Source: Saccharothrix obliqua (GTDB lineage: Bacteria > Actinomycetota > Actinomycetes > Mycobacteriales > Pseudonocardiaceae). Taken from it: a DNA stretch of 64,000 nucleotides. The first letter of the stretch is position 1, and the number at the start of each line of letters is the position of its first letter. Both the position numbers and the translations under genes were made by a program. The DNA lies in assembly GCF_019375475.1 (NCBI RefSeq), contig NZ_JAHXGQ010000015.1:1-64000 (forward strand). Direction: 5' to 3'. The notes under the pieces were generated by a model. The model had not been told where the DNA came from. It saw only the letters and a program-made list of their open reading frames with translations, and did no database searches. Of the stretch, positions 51,201-58,290 are shown piece after piece.

Positions 51201-52365
51201 GGTCAGGGCGGGGTCGTTCGCCGATGACGGTTCGGGGCACGTGGTGTTGAAGCTGAACGGCACGCTGCTCGGCCTGGCGCTGCCGCCGACCGACAGCGAG
51301 GGCTCCGCCGTGGCCGCCGCCGAGAACGCGGTCCTGTCCCCGGACGGCGCGGCGCTGTACGTGCAGGCGACCGACGGCGGCGTCACGGCGTGGGACACCC
51401 GCACGGGGCAGCGGCTGGGCGGGCTGGCGGCACCCGCGCCGCGGCACCCGCTGGACGCCTTCTCCCCGAAGGAGCTGCTGCTGTCCGACAGCGGGCGGCG
51501 GCTGCTGGTGTCCGACCGGCGGGACAACGCGGACGAGCACCGCAACGTGGTCGTGGTGCTGGAGACGCCGACGCTGCGCAAGCTCGGCGAGCTGACGTTG
51601 GGCAACGGCCTCGGCGAAGTGCACATGGCGCTGGACGGCGACGACCGCCTGCTCACGTTGCTGTGGCGGGACGGCGACCCGCACCTGACCCGCTGGGACC
51701 TCACGTCGATGCGCGAGCAGCCCGCGCCGGTGCGGCTGCCGGTCCGCATGGAGGGCGACGAGCCCGTCGGTGTCGAGCACCTGTTCCCGGACGGCGACCA
51801 CGTGCTGGTGGTCGAGTCGGACGGCGGGGTGCGCCGGGTGCGGCTGGACGACGGCCGCGACGAGCCCGGGTCGCGGTTCGACGTGCCGCACGACCTCACG
51901 CGGGACGCGTCGGCCGCCGCCTACGGGGACGGCCTGCTGGCGCTCGCGCTGTCCGACCGCGTGGAGCTGTGGGACGTGGCGGAGCGCGGTCTGGTCGACA
52001 CCCTGCCGCTGACCGAGCCCGCTGCCGAGATCAAGATCACATCGGGTGGTGACCGGGTGCTCGTGCGCACGTCGGGGGACGTGGACGTGCCCGACACCCT
52101 GCCCGCGGACAACGGCGTGGACTACGGCCGCACGCCGGGTGCGAGCCTCGTCACGTGGTCCCGGGGTGGCCTGTTCGGCTCGGACGTGACCCGTGAGCCG
52201 GCGGCCGACCTGGTCTACCGGGTGGTGCCCGCGCCCGCCGTCGTGCCCCGTGACCGGGGGTTGCTCCGCGAAGCCGTGTGCCGCGCGGTCCGCTCGGCCG
52301 AGCTGCCGGAGGACCGCGTCGCCGGGTTGCCGGAACCCGCGCGCCGGGTGGCCGCTTGTCCGTGA
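48289..52365 (+). CDS. Trypsin-like protease - STAND NTPase - TM - WD40 protein
   Basis: 1358 residues from GTG 48289, with GGGGAGG 5 nt upstream. Residues 1-205: chymotrypsin-fold protease with His34 (VTCAHVV), Asp78 (EQDVAG) and Ser152 (SPGFSGAP; Phe replaces the usual Asp of GDSG). Residues 207-540: nSTAND1-type NTPase beginning FRGLEPFREEDADVFHGR, P-loop GPSGSGKSS near 243, Walker B LLLVVDQFDEL near 292. A TM helix at about 588-606 (VGASALVLVVVAGSAVVWRR). The rest (about 650-1358) is beta-propeller-like, with irregular WD40 blades (GVTAWDTRTGQRLGG). Protease-STAND fusions with repeat sensors occur in bacterial immune (Avs-like) and regulatory proteins. No helper gene is evident. Confidence 0.92.
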   Translation: MDPLTTSVVRLLRGDEPVGMGCLVGPRQVVTCAHVVARALDVPLGPVAPNRPLVLDFPLLAAGRPVRAAVVSWQPEQDVAGLVLEDVPDGAAPVRLVSPDALWGHEVRSFGVPHGHDAGVWATGVLRGGSASGLVQIDDERTSGFAVSPGFSGAPVWDDAADGVVGIVAQAEQRAARRTGYLIPASALDGAWPELRRLALVRPPFRGLEPFREEDADVFHGRSARVAELVAAVRRDGFAVLAGPSGSGKSSLALAGVVPVLRADGHRVVVVRPTSREDVAEAVGAEHRDGRLLLVVDQFDELRDDRPEDVLRDLRALADDGVVVLITVRSDVLGELTARPGVADLLNDRIALLGPPDAAGLREIIEAPLRAPAMPSYAPGLAERIAAETPAGSLALLQFVLTVLWERRRGGVLDHAAYDEVGGVTGAIADYAESVWQGLPDQDAARRLLGQLVSPAGAAGYVRRPLSSAELDPGLNAVVDALATTRLITVSGDGRGGRTVELAHEQLVHGWARLRAWADAEREFRAWQDDVHRHAARWRDSGREKALLPRGSALAEALRRTAEHPDLVLPGEAEYVAAGRRHRRTATLLRVGASALVLVVVAGSAVVWRRQVDDRREREAGELRTAAAETLEHGDEQARSLEERVLVDLRAAAVSEAPAVDRRLLDDHLGFQHATRLLELGDSPVDSWDVSANGTLVVRTDGITNRFTVHSLGLDHTDRTFDLGEGLVLANLVRFVDDHRVVVSAKRGLGGEDVVTVFDLERGAIARQFAPNPGELSQENPGAFDVDPGGRFLAFAGHGSTRVSVLSLDDPATRVELTADQPFRGDESGSRLAVVRGADSVLALGAKSADGLFPVFELTPRGRVDLPTLRDGAPVENSTGDVVLGGCVTEGAETRQVAVALAAGRVLAERVVHGSVCEPVAMGLDTSGRHLLGVFRTGSDRPDVLAAWRVDGSAPDRRFAVPAAFGGGKWTVRAGSFADDGSGHVVLKLNGTLLGLALPPTDSEGSAVAAAENAVLSPDGAALYVQATDGGVTAWDTRTGQRLGGLAAPAPRHPLDAFSPKELLLSDSGRRLLVSDRRDNADEHRNVVVVLETPTLRKLGELTLGNGLGEVHMALDGDDRLLTLLWRDGDPHLTRWDLTSMREQPAPVRLPVRMEGDEPVGVEHLFPDGDHVLVVESDGGVRRVRLDDGRDEPGSRFDVPHDLTRDASAAAYGDGLLALALSDRVELWDVAERGLVDTLPLTEPAAEIKITSGGDRVLVRTSGDVDVPDTLPADNGVDYGRTPGASLVTWSRGGLFGSDVTREPAADLVYRVVPAPAVVPRDRGLLREAVCRAVRSAELPEDRVAGLPEPARRVAACP

Positions 52366-52462
52366 CCCGCCGTGGCCGGCGTCGGCCGGGAATTATGCTG
52401 TTCGGGTTGCCGGTTGGTGGACCGGGCGTGTCGGACATGGCGGACGAAGGACAGGCGGGCAG

Positions 52463-52720
52463 ATGGCGGGGCAGTACGGATCTTCGGGGCAGCGCCGGCC
52501 GTTTCTCGGGCGGGTCGACTTGTTCTGCCTGTTCGCCGTGGTGCCGATGCTGCTGCTCGCGGGCCTGATGTTCTGGGGCAACCTCGCCCCGGTCGGCATC
52601 GGCCTGATCGTCCTGGCCGGCCTGGTGGTGTTGTTCGACTCGTGGTCGAACCGGCCGTCGAAACACGCACGGCCGGAGTACGACGACGAGGACGACTACG
52701 AGCCCCGCGGCCGGTACTAG
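52463..52720 (+). CDS. Small two-helix membrane protein
   Basis: 85 residues from ATG 52463. Two hydrophobic helices (about 19-36 LFCLFAVVPMLLLAGLMF, and 43-60 VGIGLIVLAGLVVLF) are followed by a highly charged tail (YDDEDDYEPRGRY). Start chosen as the first Met in a frame that otherwise runs back into the STAND gene. No family recognised. It lies 97 nt after the STAND gene and could belong to the same transcript. Its stop overlaps that of the converging lipoprotein gene within CTAG. Confidence 0.78.
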   Translation: MAGQYGSSGQRRPFLGRVDLFCLFAVVPMLLLAGLMFWGNLAPVGIGLIVLAGLVVLFDSWSNRPSKHARPEYDDEDDYEPRGRY

Positions 52721-53289
52721 TTCCGTGGCGGCTGCCACGGGCTGACACCGATCCGGCCGGTGCTGCCGAGGTCGATGGTGGTGGCCGGGGACGAGGACTG
52801 CGGCGGTCCGCCGTCGGTGCCCAGCCGGGGCGTGAACGTCTGGCGGGGGCGGCCCTCCAGCGGCGCGATGTCGATCCGCGCGCCGACCTGCGGCGGGTTG
52901 GTGGTGTCGTGGTAGGTGTTGCGCCAGACGATGCCCGCGGTGGCGTGGTCGCCCGGCGCCAGGACCAGTTCCGTGGGCGGCTGCTCGAACGACTCGATGC
53001 GGGACACGCCCGTCGACCCGTGCTCCACCACCACGTCCAGCGGCGTGCCGTCCTCGTCCAGCAGGCGGAGGTCGGGGTAGCCGCTCACCCGGTACTCGCC
53101 GGTGCCGCAGTTGCGCATCTCCAGCGTGAGGACGCGCAGCCCCATCGCCGCCTCGCCACCGACCGTCCCGAACTCCACGCCGCCCTCGGGGCACGGCGGA
53201 GCGCTCGGCGACGGCGACGGCGGGGGCGGCTCCGGAGTGCCGCCACACGCCGTGAGCACGAGCAGGAGCGCGAGGAGACGGGCTTTCAC
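52717..53289 (-). CDS. DUF4232-like secreted lipoprotein
   Basis: 190 residues from GTG 53289. Signal with lipobox (VKARLLALLLVLTAC, Cys 15), then a Pro/Ser linker (PEPPPPSPSPSAPP) and an Ig-like beta domain with a conserved Cys pair (PPCPEGG, RNCGTGEYRVSGYP) and LAPGDHATAGIVWRN. This pattern matches the DUF4232 family of actinobacterial lipoproteins, of unknown role outside the membrane. Confidence 0.85.
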   Translation of the reverse strand: MKARLLALLLVLTACGGTPEPPPPSPSPSAPPCPEGGVEFGTVGGEAAMGLRVLTLEMRNCGTGEYRVSGYPDLRLLDEDGTPLDVVVEHGSTGVSRIESFEQPPTELVLAPGDHATAGIVWRNTYHDTTNPPQVGARIDIAPLEGRPRQTFTPRLGTDGGPPQSSSPATTIDLGSTGRIGVSPWQPPRN

Positions 53290-53578
53290 GGCCCGATCAT
53301 GCCACGCCCTCCGCGGCCCCCGACCAACCACCAGACCGCCACCGTTCGGCCGCCGGATCGCTGCTCCCGCCGCGCCCGCCACCATCAGGTCCGCTGCGCC
53401 GGGCCGCCCCTGCCTCCCCGCCCCTGCGCCACTGCCAACGCCGCTCAGCCGCCGCGACCGGGCCGCCCCGCACCCGCGCTGCCCCCACCGCCGCCCCCCA
53501 TCGCCGAACCGCCCAGTGCCGCCGCTACCCCCCGGCGGACCGCGCCGCCGCCACCATCGGGCCGCCTCCCCGCCGCCG

Positions 53579-53624
53579 CGCACCCCCGCCGCGCGCCGCG
53601 CACCCCCGCCGCGCACCCCCGCCG
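53579..53624. repeat. Short GC repeats in a low-complexity gap
   Basis: Three copies of CGCACCCCCGCCG start at 53579, 53599 and 53612. The gap 53290-53637 is extremely GC-rich with strong C bias on the plus strand. I see no gene; it likely contains only the upstream region of the lipoprotein and the 3' end of the next minus-strand transcript. Confidence 0.7.
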
Positions 53625-53637
53625 TGCGCCGCCCACA

Positions 53638-54573
53638 TCAGCCGCGGGCGCACCGCTCCTGACCGGGACAGCTGCGCAGCAGCTTGACCTCCGGCGGTTG
53701 GTCGATCACCGCCGGCCGGCCACCACCGCCGGGCCACCGCACCGAGATCGCGATCGAGGAGGCGTTGTTGGCGTAGCTCTTCTCGATGAAGCTGCGGTCC
53801 GCGTTCACCAGGTTCACCACGTCGTACACACCCGACTGCACGCCGGTGATGTCGAGCCACTGGTAGTCGACCTGGAAGCGGTAGTCGTCGCCCGAACCGA
53901 CGGAGATGCCCTCCACCACGTCGAGCGCGTCCGGCTCGTGGTGGCGGCAGCGGTTGTCCCGCAGGAACGCCGCCAGCCTGCCCTCGGGGCTGCTCACGTT
54001 GGTCGGGCGGTTGGCCAGGGACTGACCGTCCCGCGCCACGTAGCGGTCACCCAGGCAGAAGCCGTTCTTCCGGTCCCGCACCAGGACGTCGCCGTCGGCC
54101 GAGCGGAGCTGGAAGCGCTCGAAGTCCAGCAGGTGCCAGTGCACGTGGGCGGGCGCGGGTTCGTAGTACACCGTCGCCGGGATGGGCCGCTGGGCCTGGT
54201 CGAACGAGGCGGGCACGGCGTTGTCGCCCGCCGACTGGAACGCCTGCCGCGCGGCCATCGTCGGCACGTTCCCCGAGTCGCGCTTGGCGTAGATGAGCAG
54301 CGGGCCGTCGCCCACGTTGTCCACGGACGTGGTGAACCGGAACCGCACCGCCGCGGCCGGTCCGCCGTCCGAACAGGACCCGTTGGGCTGGTTGGCGTCG
54401 GCGACGAGGCACACGTCCCAGTCGGTGCACCGCGCGGGATCCCCGGTCGTGCCGCCCGCGCAGCCGACCGGGGCCTGTCTGAGGTCCGGGAGCAGCGGCG
54501 GTCCGCCGGTCGGCGCGCCGAGCGCCGCCGCGACCAGGGCGGTGGCCGCCGCCGCCTTGAATGTCCTGTGCAC
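53638..54573 (-). CDS. Secreted lysyl-oxidase-like protein
   Basis: 311 residues from GTG 54573. An N-terminal signal (FKAAAATALVAAALGAPTGG) precedes LLPDLRQ. The copper-site motif VHWHLLDFERFQLR near residue 150, followed later by LGDRY and VDYQWLDITGVQSGVYDVVN (near 255), is the lysyl-oxidase pattern, with several Cys (CAGG, CTDWDVCLV, CSDGG) that would form disulfides. Eukaryotic members oxidise peptidyl lysine to aldehyde for cross-linking; bacterial members are little studied and may act on cell-surface proteins. No ribosome-binding site is obvious. Confidence 0.85.
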   Translation of the reverse strand: MHRTFKAAAATALVAAALGAPTGGPPLLPDLRQAPVGCAGGTTGDPARCTDWDVCLVADANQPNGSCSDGGPAAAVRFRFTTSVDNVGDGPLLIYAKRDSGNVPTMAARQAFQSAGDNAVPASFDQAQRPIPATVYYEPAPAHVHWHLLDFERFQLRSADGDVLVRDRKNGFCLGDRYVARDGQSLANRPTNVSSPEGRLAAFLRDNRCRHHEPDALDVVEGISVGSGDDYRFQVDYQWLDITGVQSGVYDVVNLVNADRSFIEKSYANNASSIAISVRWPGGGGRPAVIDQPPEVKLLRSCPGQERCARG

Positions 54574-54718
54574 GGGAAAAACGCTATCGGCCCCGCACCG
54601 TGATCGACACAGCCGTTCACTCGATCGACTGAGGTGCAACGGAAATCCCGACCCGCACACCTAGTGTGTCGCGCGACCTGGAACCGGTCACCACGGGCAG
54701 ACGAGGAGATTCCCCACG

Positions 54719-55819
54719 GTGGACACCGTCACGCTGGTGTGCGGCACGCGCCCGGAGCTGATCAAGCTCGCCCCGCTGGTCCGGCTGTTCGGACCACGCG
54801 CGATCGTCGTCTACACCGGACAGCACTACGACCGCACGATGTACGACCTGATCCGGCGGGACGTCGCGGAACCGGGCGGCTTCCACGAGTTCGCGCTCGG
54901 CGGCGGGCGGCGCGGCACGCAGCTCGGCCGCGCGGTGCGGGCGGTGGACGACGTGCTCGCCGCGCACCCCACGTCCGCCGTCGTCGTGCAGGGCGACACG
55001 ACCTCCGCGCTCGCGGGCGCGTTGGCGGCCAACGCGAACGAGGTGCCGCTGGTGCACGTGGAGGCCGGGTTGCGCAGCTTCGACCGGGCCATGCCGGAGG
55101 AGCACAACCGGGTGACGATCGACCACCTCGCCGATCTCTGCTGCGCCCCGACGCCGCTCAACCGGGCGAACCTGTTGGCCGAACGGGTATCGGAGCACCG
55201 CGTGGAGGTCACCGGCAACACCGTGGTGGAGGCGTTGGTGGCGGCGATGCCGACCGCGGCGGCGGAATCCGCCGTGCTGTCGGCGCACGGCCTGCACCGC
55301 GACGGCTACGCCGTGGCCACGGTGCACCGCCCGGAGAACGTGGACGACCCGGCGACCCTGGAGACCGTGCTGGGCGAGCTGGCGGGCCTGCCGCTGCCCG
55401 TCGTGCTGCCGCTGCACCCGCGCACGGCCGACCGCGTGGCGCGCTTCGGCCTGGGCGCGCTGCTGCGCCGCCTGCACGTGCTGGAACCCCAGGGCTACCC
55501 GGCTTTCCTCGCGCTGGTCAGCGGTGCGGCGGTCGTCGTGTCGGACTCGGGCGGCATCCAGGAGGAGGTGAGCGTGCTGAAGCGACCGGTCGTGGTGGTG
55601 CGGCGCAGCACCGAGCGGCCCGAGATCGAGGGCACGTTCGGCACGCTGGTGCGACCGGGACCGCGGGTGGGCGTCGAGGTGTGCCGCTGGCTGGACGACG
55701 TGGCGGGCCACCGGGCCCGCCTCGCCGCGATCCCCTCGCCGTACGGCACGGGCTCACCCTCGGCGCGGATCGCCGCCGCCCTGGAGCGACTGGTGGCCGT
55801 GCCCGCCCTGGTCGGCTGA
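54719..55819 (+). CDS. wecB: UDP-N-acetylglucosamine 2-epimerase
   Basis: 366 residues from GTG 54719, with GAGGAG 11 nt upstream. Converts UDP-GlcNAc to UDP-ManNAc for surface glycans. Motifs: CGTRPELIKLAPL at 8-20, VVVQGDTTSALAGALAA near 88, HVEAGLRSFDRAMPEEHNR near 112, VHRPENVD near 200 and SDSGGIQEEV near 277. Length is normal. The last 66 bases overlap the 3' end of the converging FAD enzyme gene. It begins the plus-strand half of the glycan locus. Confidence 0.96.
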   Translation: MDTVTLVCGTRPELIKLAPLVRLFGPRAIVVYTGQHYDRTMYDLIRRDVAEPGGFHEFALGGGRRGTQLGRAVRAVDDVLAAHPTSAVVVQGDTTSALAGALAANANEVPLVHVEAGLRSFDRAMPEEHNRVTIDHLADLCCAPTPLNRANLLAERVSEHRVEVTGNTVVEALVAAMPTAAAESAVLSAHGLHRDGYAVATVHRPENVDDPATLETVLGELAGLPLPVVLPLHPRTADRVARFGLGALLRRLHVLEPQGYPAFLALVSGAAVVVSDSGGIQEEVSVLKRPVVVVRRSTERPEIEGTFGTLVRPGPRVGVEVCRWLDDVAGHRARLAAIPSPYGTGSPSARIAAALERLVAVPALVG

Positions 55820-57097
55820 GCCCGGTACCGCGTCGCCGAGCCGGTCGACGACGCGGTTCGCCAGGCCCACGCTGGAGTTCCAGCTCGTCACCGCCGGGTA
55901 GACGTGCGCGGTGGTGGCGAGCAGCAGCCGCGTGCCGGCGACCTCCACCGGCGGTCGCCGCGCCAGGTAGCCCAACGGGTACACCGGTTCCACGAACGGG
56001 GCCTTGAACACGCGCACGTCGTGCACCTCCGCCGACGTGAGGTCGGGGTGGAGACCGGCGAGCTGCTTGGTCCACCGCGTCGCGATCGCGTCCTCGTCGT
56101 CCTGGTACAACGCGGATTCGCGGTCCGTGTAGCGCATCGCGTACACCAGGTGCCGCCCGTCGACCGGTCCGGTGAGCGCGGACATCTCGACCAGGCCGTC
56201 GAACTCCGTGCCGGACCGGATGACCGGCGCCCAGTAGTGCCCGGACAGCGGGCGTTCCAGGAAGAACAACGCGTTCACCACGCCCTGGTACGGCAGCCGC
56301 ACGTCGGGCAGCGCGGCGGCCACCGCCGGGTCCGCCAGGCCGCGCAGCACGGGCAGCGGCAGCGTGGACAGCACGTGGTCCGCCGACAGCACCTCGCCGC
56401 CCGCCAGCGCGACGGAGCCGTCGCCGACGCCGGTCACCGGCGTGGACACCCGCACCTCGCCGCCCGCGCCCTCGATCGACGCCCGGAGCGCGTCGACCAC
56501 GGTCCGGTAGCCGCCCTCGGGGTAGCCGCGCACGGAGACGTTGCTCTCGCGGCCCAGGCGCTGCCACAGGTACAGCGCGGGCACGTCCCCGAACGCCGCG
56601 CCGAACTTCGCCCCGAACACGGGCGCGAGCAGCAGCTCCCACACCCGGTCGCCGTAGACGCGGCGCAGCCAGTCCTCGGTGCGCGTGTGGTCCAGGTCCA
56701 GGCCGCGGCCGAGCCGGCGCAGCAGCACCGAGGCCGCACCGAAGCGCACCCGTTCGTGCGGGCGCAGCGGGGTGAACCGCAGCAGGTCCAGCGCGCTGTT
56801 GAACGGGTGGTGCCGCCCGTCCACGACCATGCCCATGCGGGTGCGCCGCCACCGCACGGACTCCCGCATCCCCAGTTCGCCCAGCAACGCCAGCAGGTCG
56901 TCGTCGGTGGGCATCACGCAGTGGTAGAACCGCTCCACCCACCGCTCCCGCCACGGGAAGAACGTGCCCAGCCCGCCGAGCTGGTCACTGCCCTCCACCA
57001 GCACCACGTCCGCGCCGGCGCGGGCCAGCCGGTGCGCCGCCGCCAACCCGCAGATCCCGCCGCCCAGCACCACCACGCGCATACCGGCCCCCGTCAC
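55754..57097 (-). CDS. FAD-dependent oxidoreductase (amine-oxidase / mutase-like fold)
   Basis: 447 residues from GTG 57097, which overlaps the stop of the GT2 gene (GTGA); ATG 57082 is an internal alternative. FAD-binding start MRVVVLGGGICGLAAAHRL with GxGxxG, then GSDQLGGLGTFF near 37. WERFYHCVMPTDDDLL-like segment near 54, VFGAKFG near 160 and the C-terminal ATTAHVYPAVTSWNSS near 400 fit protoporphyrinogen-oxidase/UDP-galactopyranose-mutase-like enzymes found beside DPM1-like glycosyltransferases in polysaccharide loci. Exact reaction unknown. The last residues are encoded in DNA shared with wecB. Confidence 0.9.
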   Translation of the reverse strand: MTGAGMRVVVLGGGICGLAAAHRLARAGADVVLVEGSDQLGGLGTFFPWRERWVERFYHCVMPTDDDLLALLGELGMRESVRWRRTRMGMVVDGRHHPFNSALDLLRFTPLRPHERVRFGAASVLLRRLGRGLDLDHTRTEDWLRRVYGDRVWELLLAPVFGAKFGAAFGDVPALYLWQRLGRESNVSVRGYPEGGYRTVVDALRASIEGAGGEVRVSTPVTGVGDGSVALAGGEVLSADHVLSTLPLPVLRGLADPAVAAALPDVRLPYQGVVNALFFLERPLSGHYWAPVIRSGTEFDGLVEMSALTGPVDGRHLVYAMRYTDRESALYQDDEDAIATRWTKQLAGLHPDLTSAEVHDVRVFKAPFVEPVYPLGYLARRPPVEVAGTRLLLATTAHVYPAVTSWNSSVGLANRVVDRLGDAVPGSADQGGHGHQSLQGGGDPRRG

Positions 57098-57894
57098 AGC
57101 GGCCGGTACGGCGCGGGCGCGAGGCGGTCGCGCACCAGCAGCTTGAGGTACTGCGCGATGGTGCGCCGCAGCTTGAGCTTGCTCGGCCCGCGCTTGCGGT
57201 CGTAGCGCAGGTGCAGCGGGACCTCGGTGATCACCGGGTGGCAGTGGCGCAGCTTGAGCAGCAGCTCGACCATGCAGGCGAAGCCGCGTTCCTCGACCAG
57301 CCGTTCGCCCCAGTGACCCGCGGCGCGGTCCAGCAGGCTCACCCGGTAGGCGCGGAAACCGCTGGTGAAGTCACGCACGCCGTCGAGCTTGAGCATCCGG
57401 CGGAACAGCACCGCCGCGCCCCGCGACAGCAGCCGGCGGAACGCGGGCGCGGTGGCGTCGTCGCCGCCCGCCACGAAGCGCGAGCAGATCACCACGTCCG
57501 CGCCCGCCGCGATCTCGCCGCGGAGCGCGGTGATCAACGCCGGGTCGTGCGTGTCGTCGGCGTCCATGACCACGACCAGGTCGTCCTCCTCGGCCTCGGC
57601 GAGCACCGAGCGCAGCCCGGTCTGCACCGCCTGGCCGAGCCCGAGGTTGACGGGGTGCCGCACGACGCGCACGTCCAGGCCCGCGACCCGCTCCGCCGCC
57701 TCGGCGGTGCGGTCGGTCGACCCGTCGTCGATCACCCAGGCGGTGATCTCCTCCGTCCGGGCGACGTCGGCGAGGCGGTGCAGCAGCGGCGGGAGCGCGG
57801 CGGCCTCGTTGTAGGCGGGCAGCACGACGTGCGCGCGGCCACGGGTGAGAATCGAGCCCGGCGTGCTGAGCGCCTCTTGCTCGTCGACGGCCAC
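57094..57894 (-). CDS. GT2 glycosyltransferase (dolichol-phosphate mannosyltransferase-like)
   Basis: 266 residues from GTG 57894. GT-A fold: VVLPAYNEAAALPPLL near 24, VIDDGSTDRT near 54, NLGLGQAVQTGL near 84, DxD in MDADDTHDP near 110, GVRDFTSGFRAYRV near 174. The C-terminal LHLRYDRKRGPSKLK and LRRTIAQYLKLL end is typical of the DPM1/DPG family, which moves sugar from nucleotide to polyprenyl phosphate. It is the first gene of a minus-strand pair with the FAD enzyme, translationally coupled. Confidence 0.93.
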   Translation of the reverse strand: MAVDEQEALSTPGSILTRGRAHVVLPAYNEAAALPPLLHRLADVARTEEITAWVIDDGSTDRTAEAAERVAGLDVRVVRHPVNLGLGQAVQTGLRSVLAEAEEDDLVVVMDADDTHDPALITALRGEIAAGADVVICSRFVAGGDDATAPAFRRLLSRGAAVLFRRMLKLDGVRDFTSGFRAYRVSLLDRAAGHWGERLVEERGFACMVELLLKLRHCHPVITEVPLHLRYDRKRGPSKLKLRRTIAQYLKLLVRDRLAPAPYRPL

Positions 57895-58048
57895 TGGGCG
57901 ACCCCATTTCCCTCGTTCCGGGTTAGCGGGCCAGAATTATTCGCCTGGGAACTCGGCCCGAGTGCCACCGACCCCCGTCTTTTCCGCACCCGCGGTCGTG
58001 ACGGGAACCACGTAAGGCAGACCGTTTCGCTCGCCGGATAGGAGGACT

Positions 58049-58087
58049 GTGTTTACCGAAAGAGTGATCCGTCCGCGTCACTATTGA
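58049..58087 (+). CDS. Possible 12-residue leader ORF
   Basis: GTG 58049 lies 3 nt after a perfect AGGAGG (58041-58046 region) and reads MFTERVIRPRHY before TGA at 58085-58087. The ribosome-binding site is as good as any in the window. It lies in the 392-nt region before the sugar-transferase gene, upstream of a second such ORF. GTGA-N10-TCAC within it could be a protein site. Confidence 0.4.
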   Translation: MFTERVIRPRHY

Positions 58088-58209
58088 AGTTTTATGCAGT
58101 GCGTAGTCGAAGTGCCCGTTCGAGTGAACTCGGTCGGTTTACGTTTGTGGCGGTTCGGACGCCGTTCCGGAGGACCCGCCGACCGGTCGGAGGAAAGGAC
58201 GTCGTCGGA

Positions 58210-58290
58210 ATGTGGTGTGGCCTGGTGTTGGCGCTGCGGGGACCGGTCGGACGGGCGCCGCACGGCGTCCGGGCGGGTGGCGGGCGGTGA
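58210..58290 (+). CDS. Possible 26-residue leader ORF overlapping the sugar-transferase start
   Basis: ATG 58210 follows GGAGGAAAGG (10-12 nt upstream) and reads MWCGLVLALRGPVGRAPHGV and six more residues, ending with TGA at 58288-58290. That stop overlaps GTG 58287 of the next gene as GTGA. It looks like a coupled leader. The alternative is that the same ribosome-binding site serves a GTG at 58212 in the sugar-transferase frame. Confidence 0.45.
   Translation: MWCGLVLALRGPVGRAPHGVRAGGGR

Noticed and set aside
48289..52365. Classifying the trypsin-STAND-WD40 protein firmly as an Avs antiviral gene
   Set aside because: Architecture is suggestive only. The internal TM helix and absence of defence genes around it do not allow a firm call.
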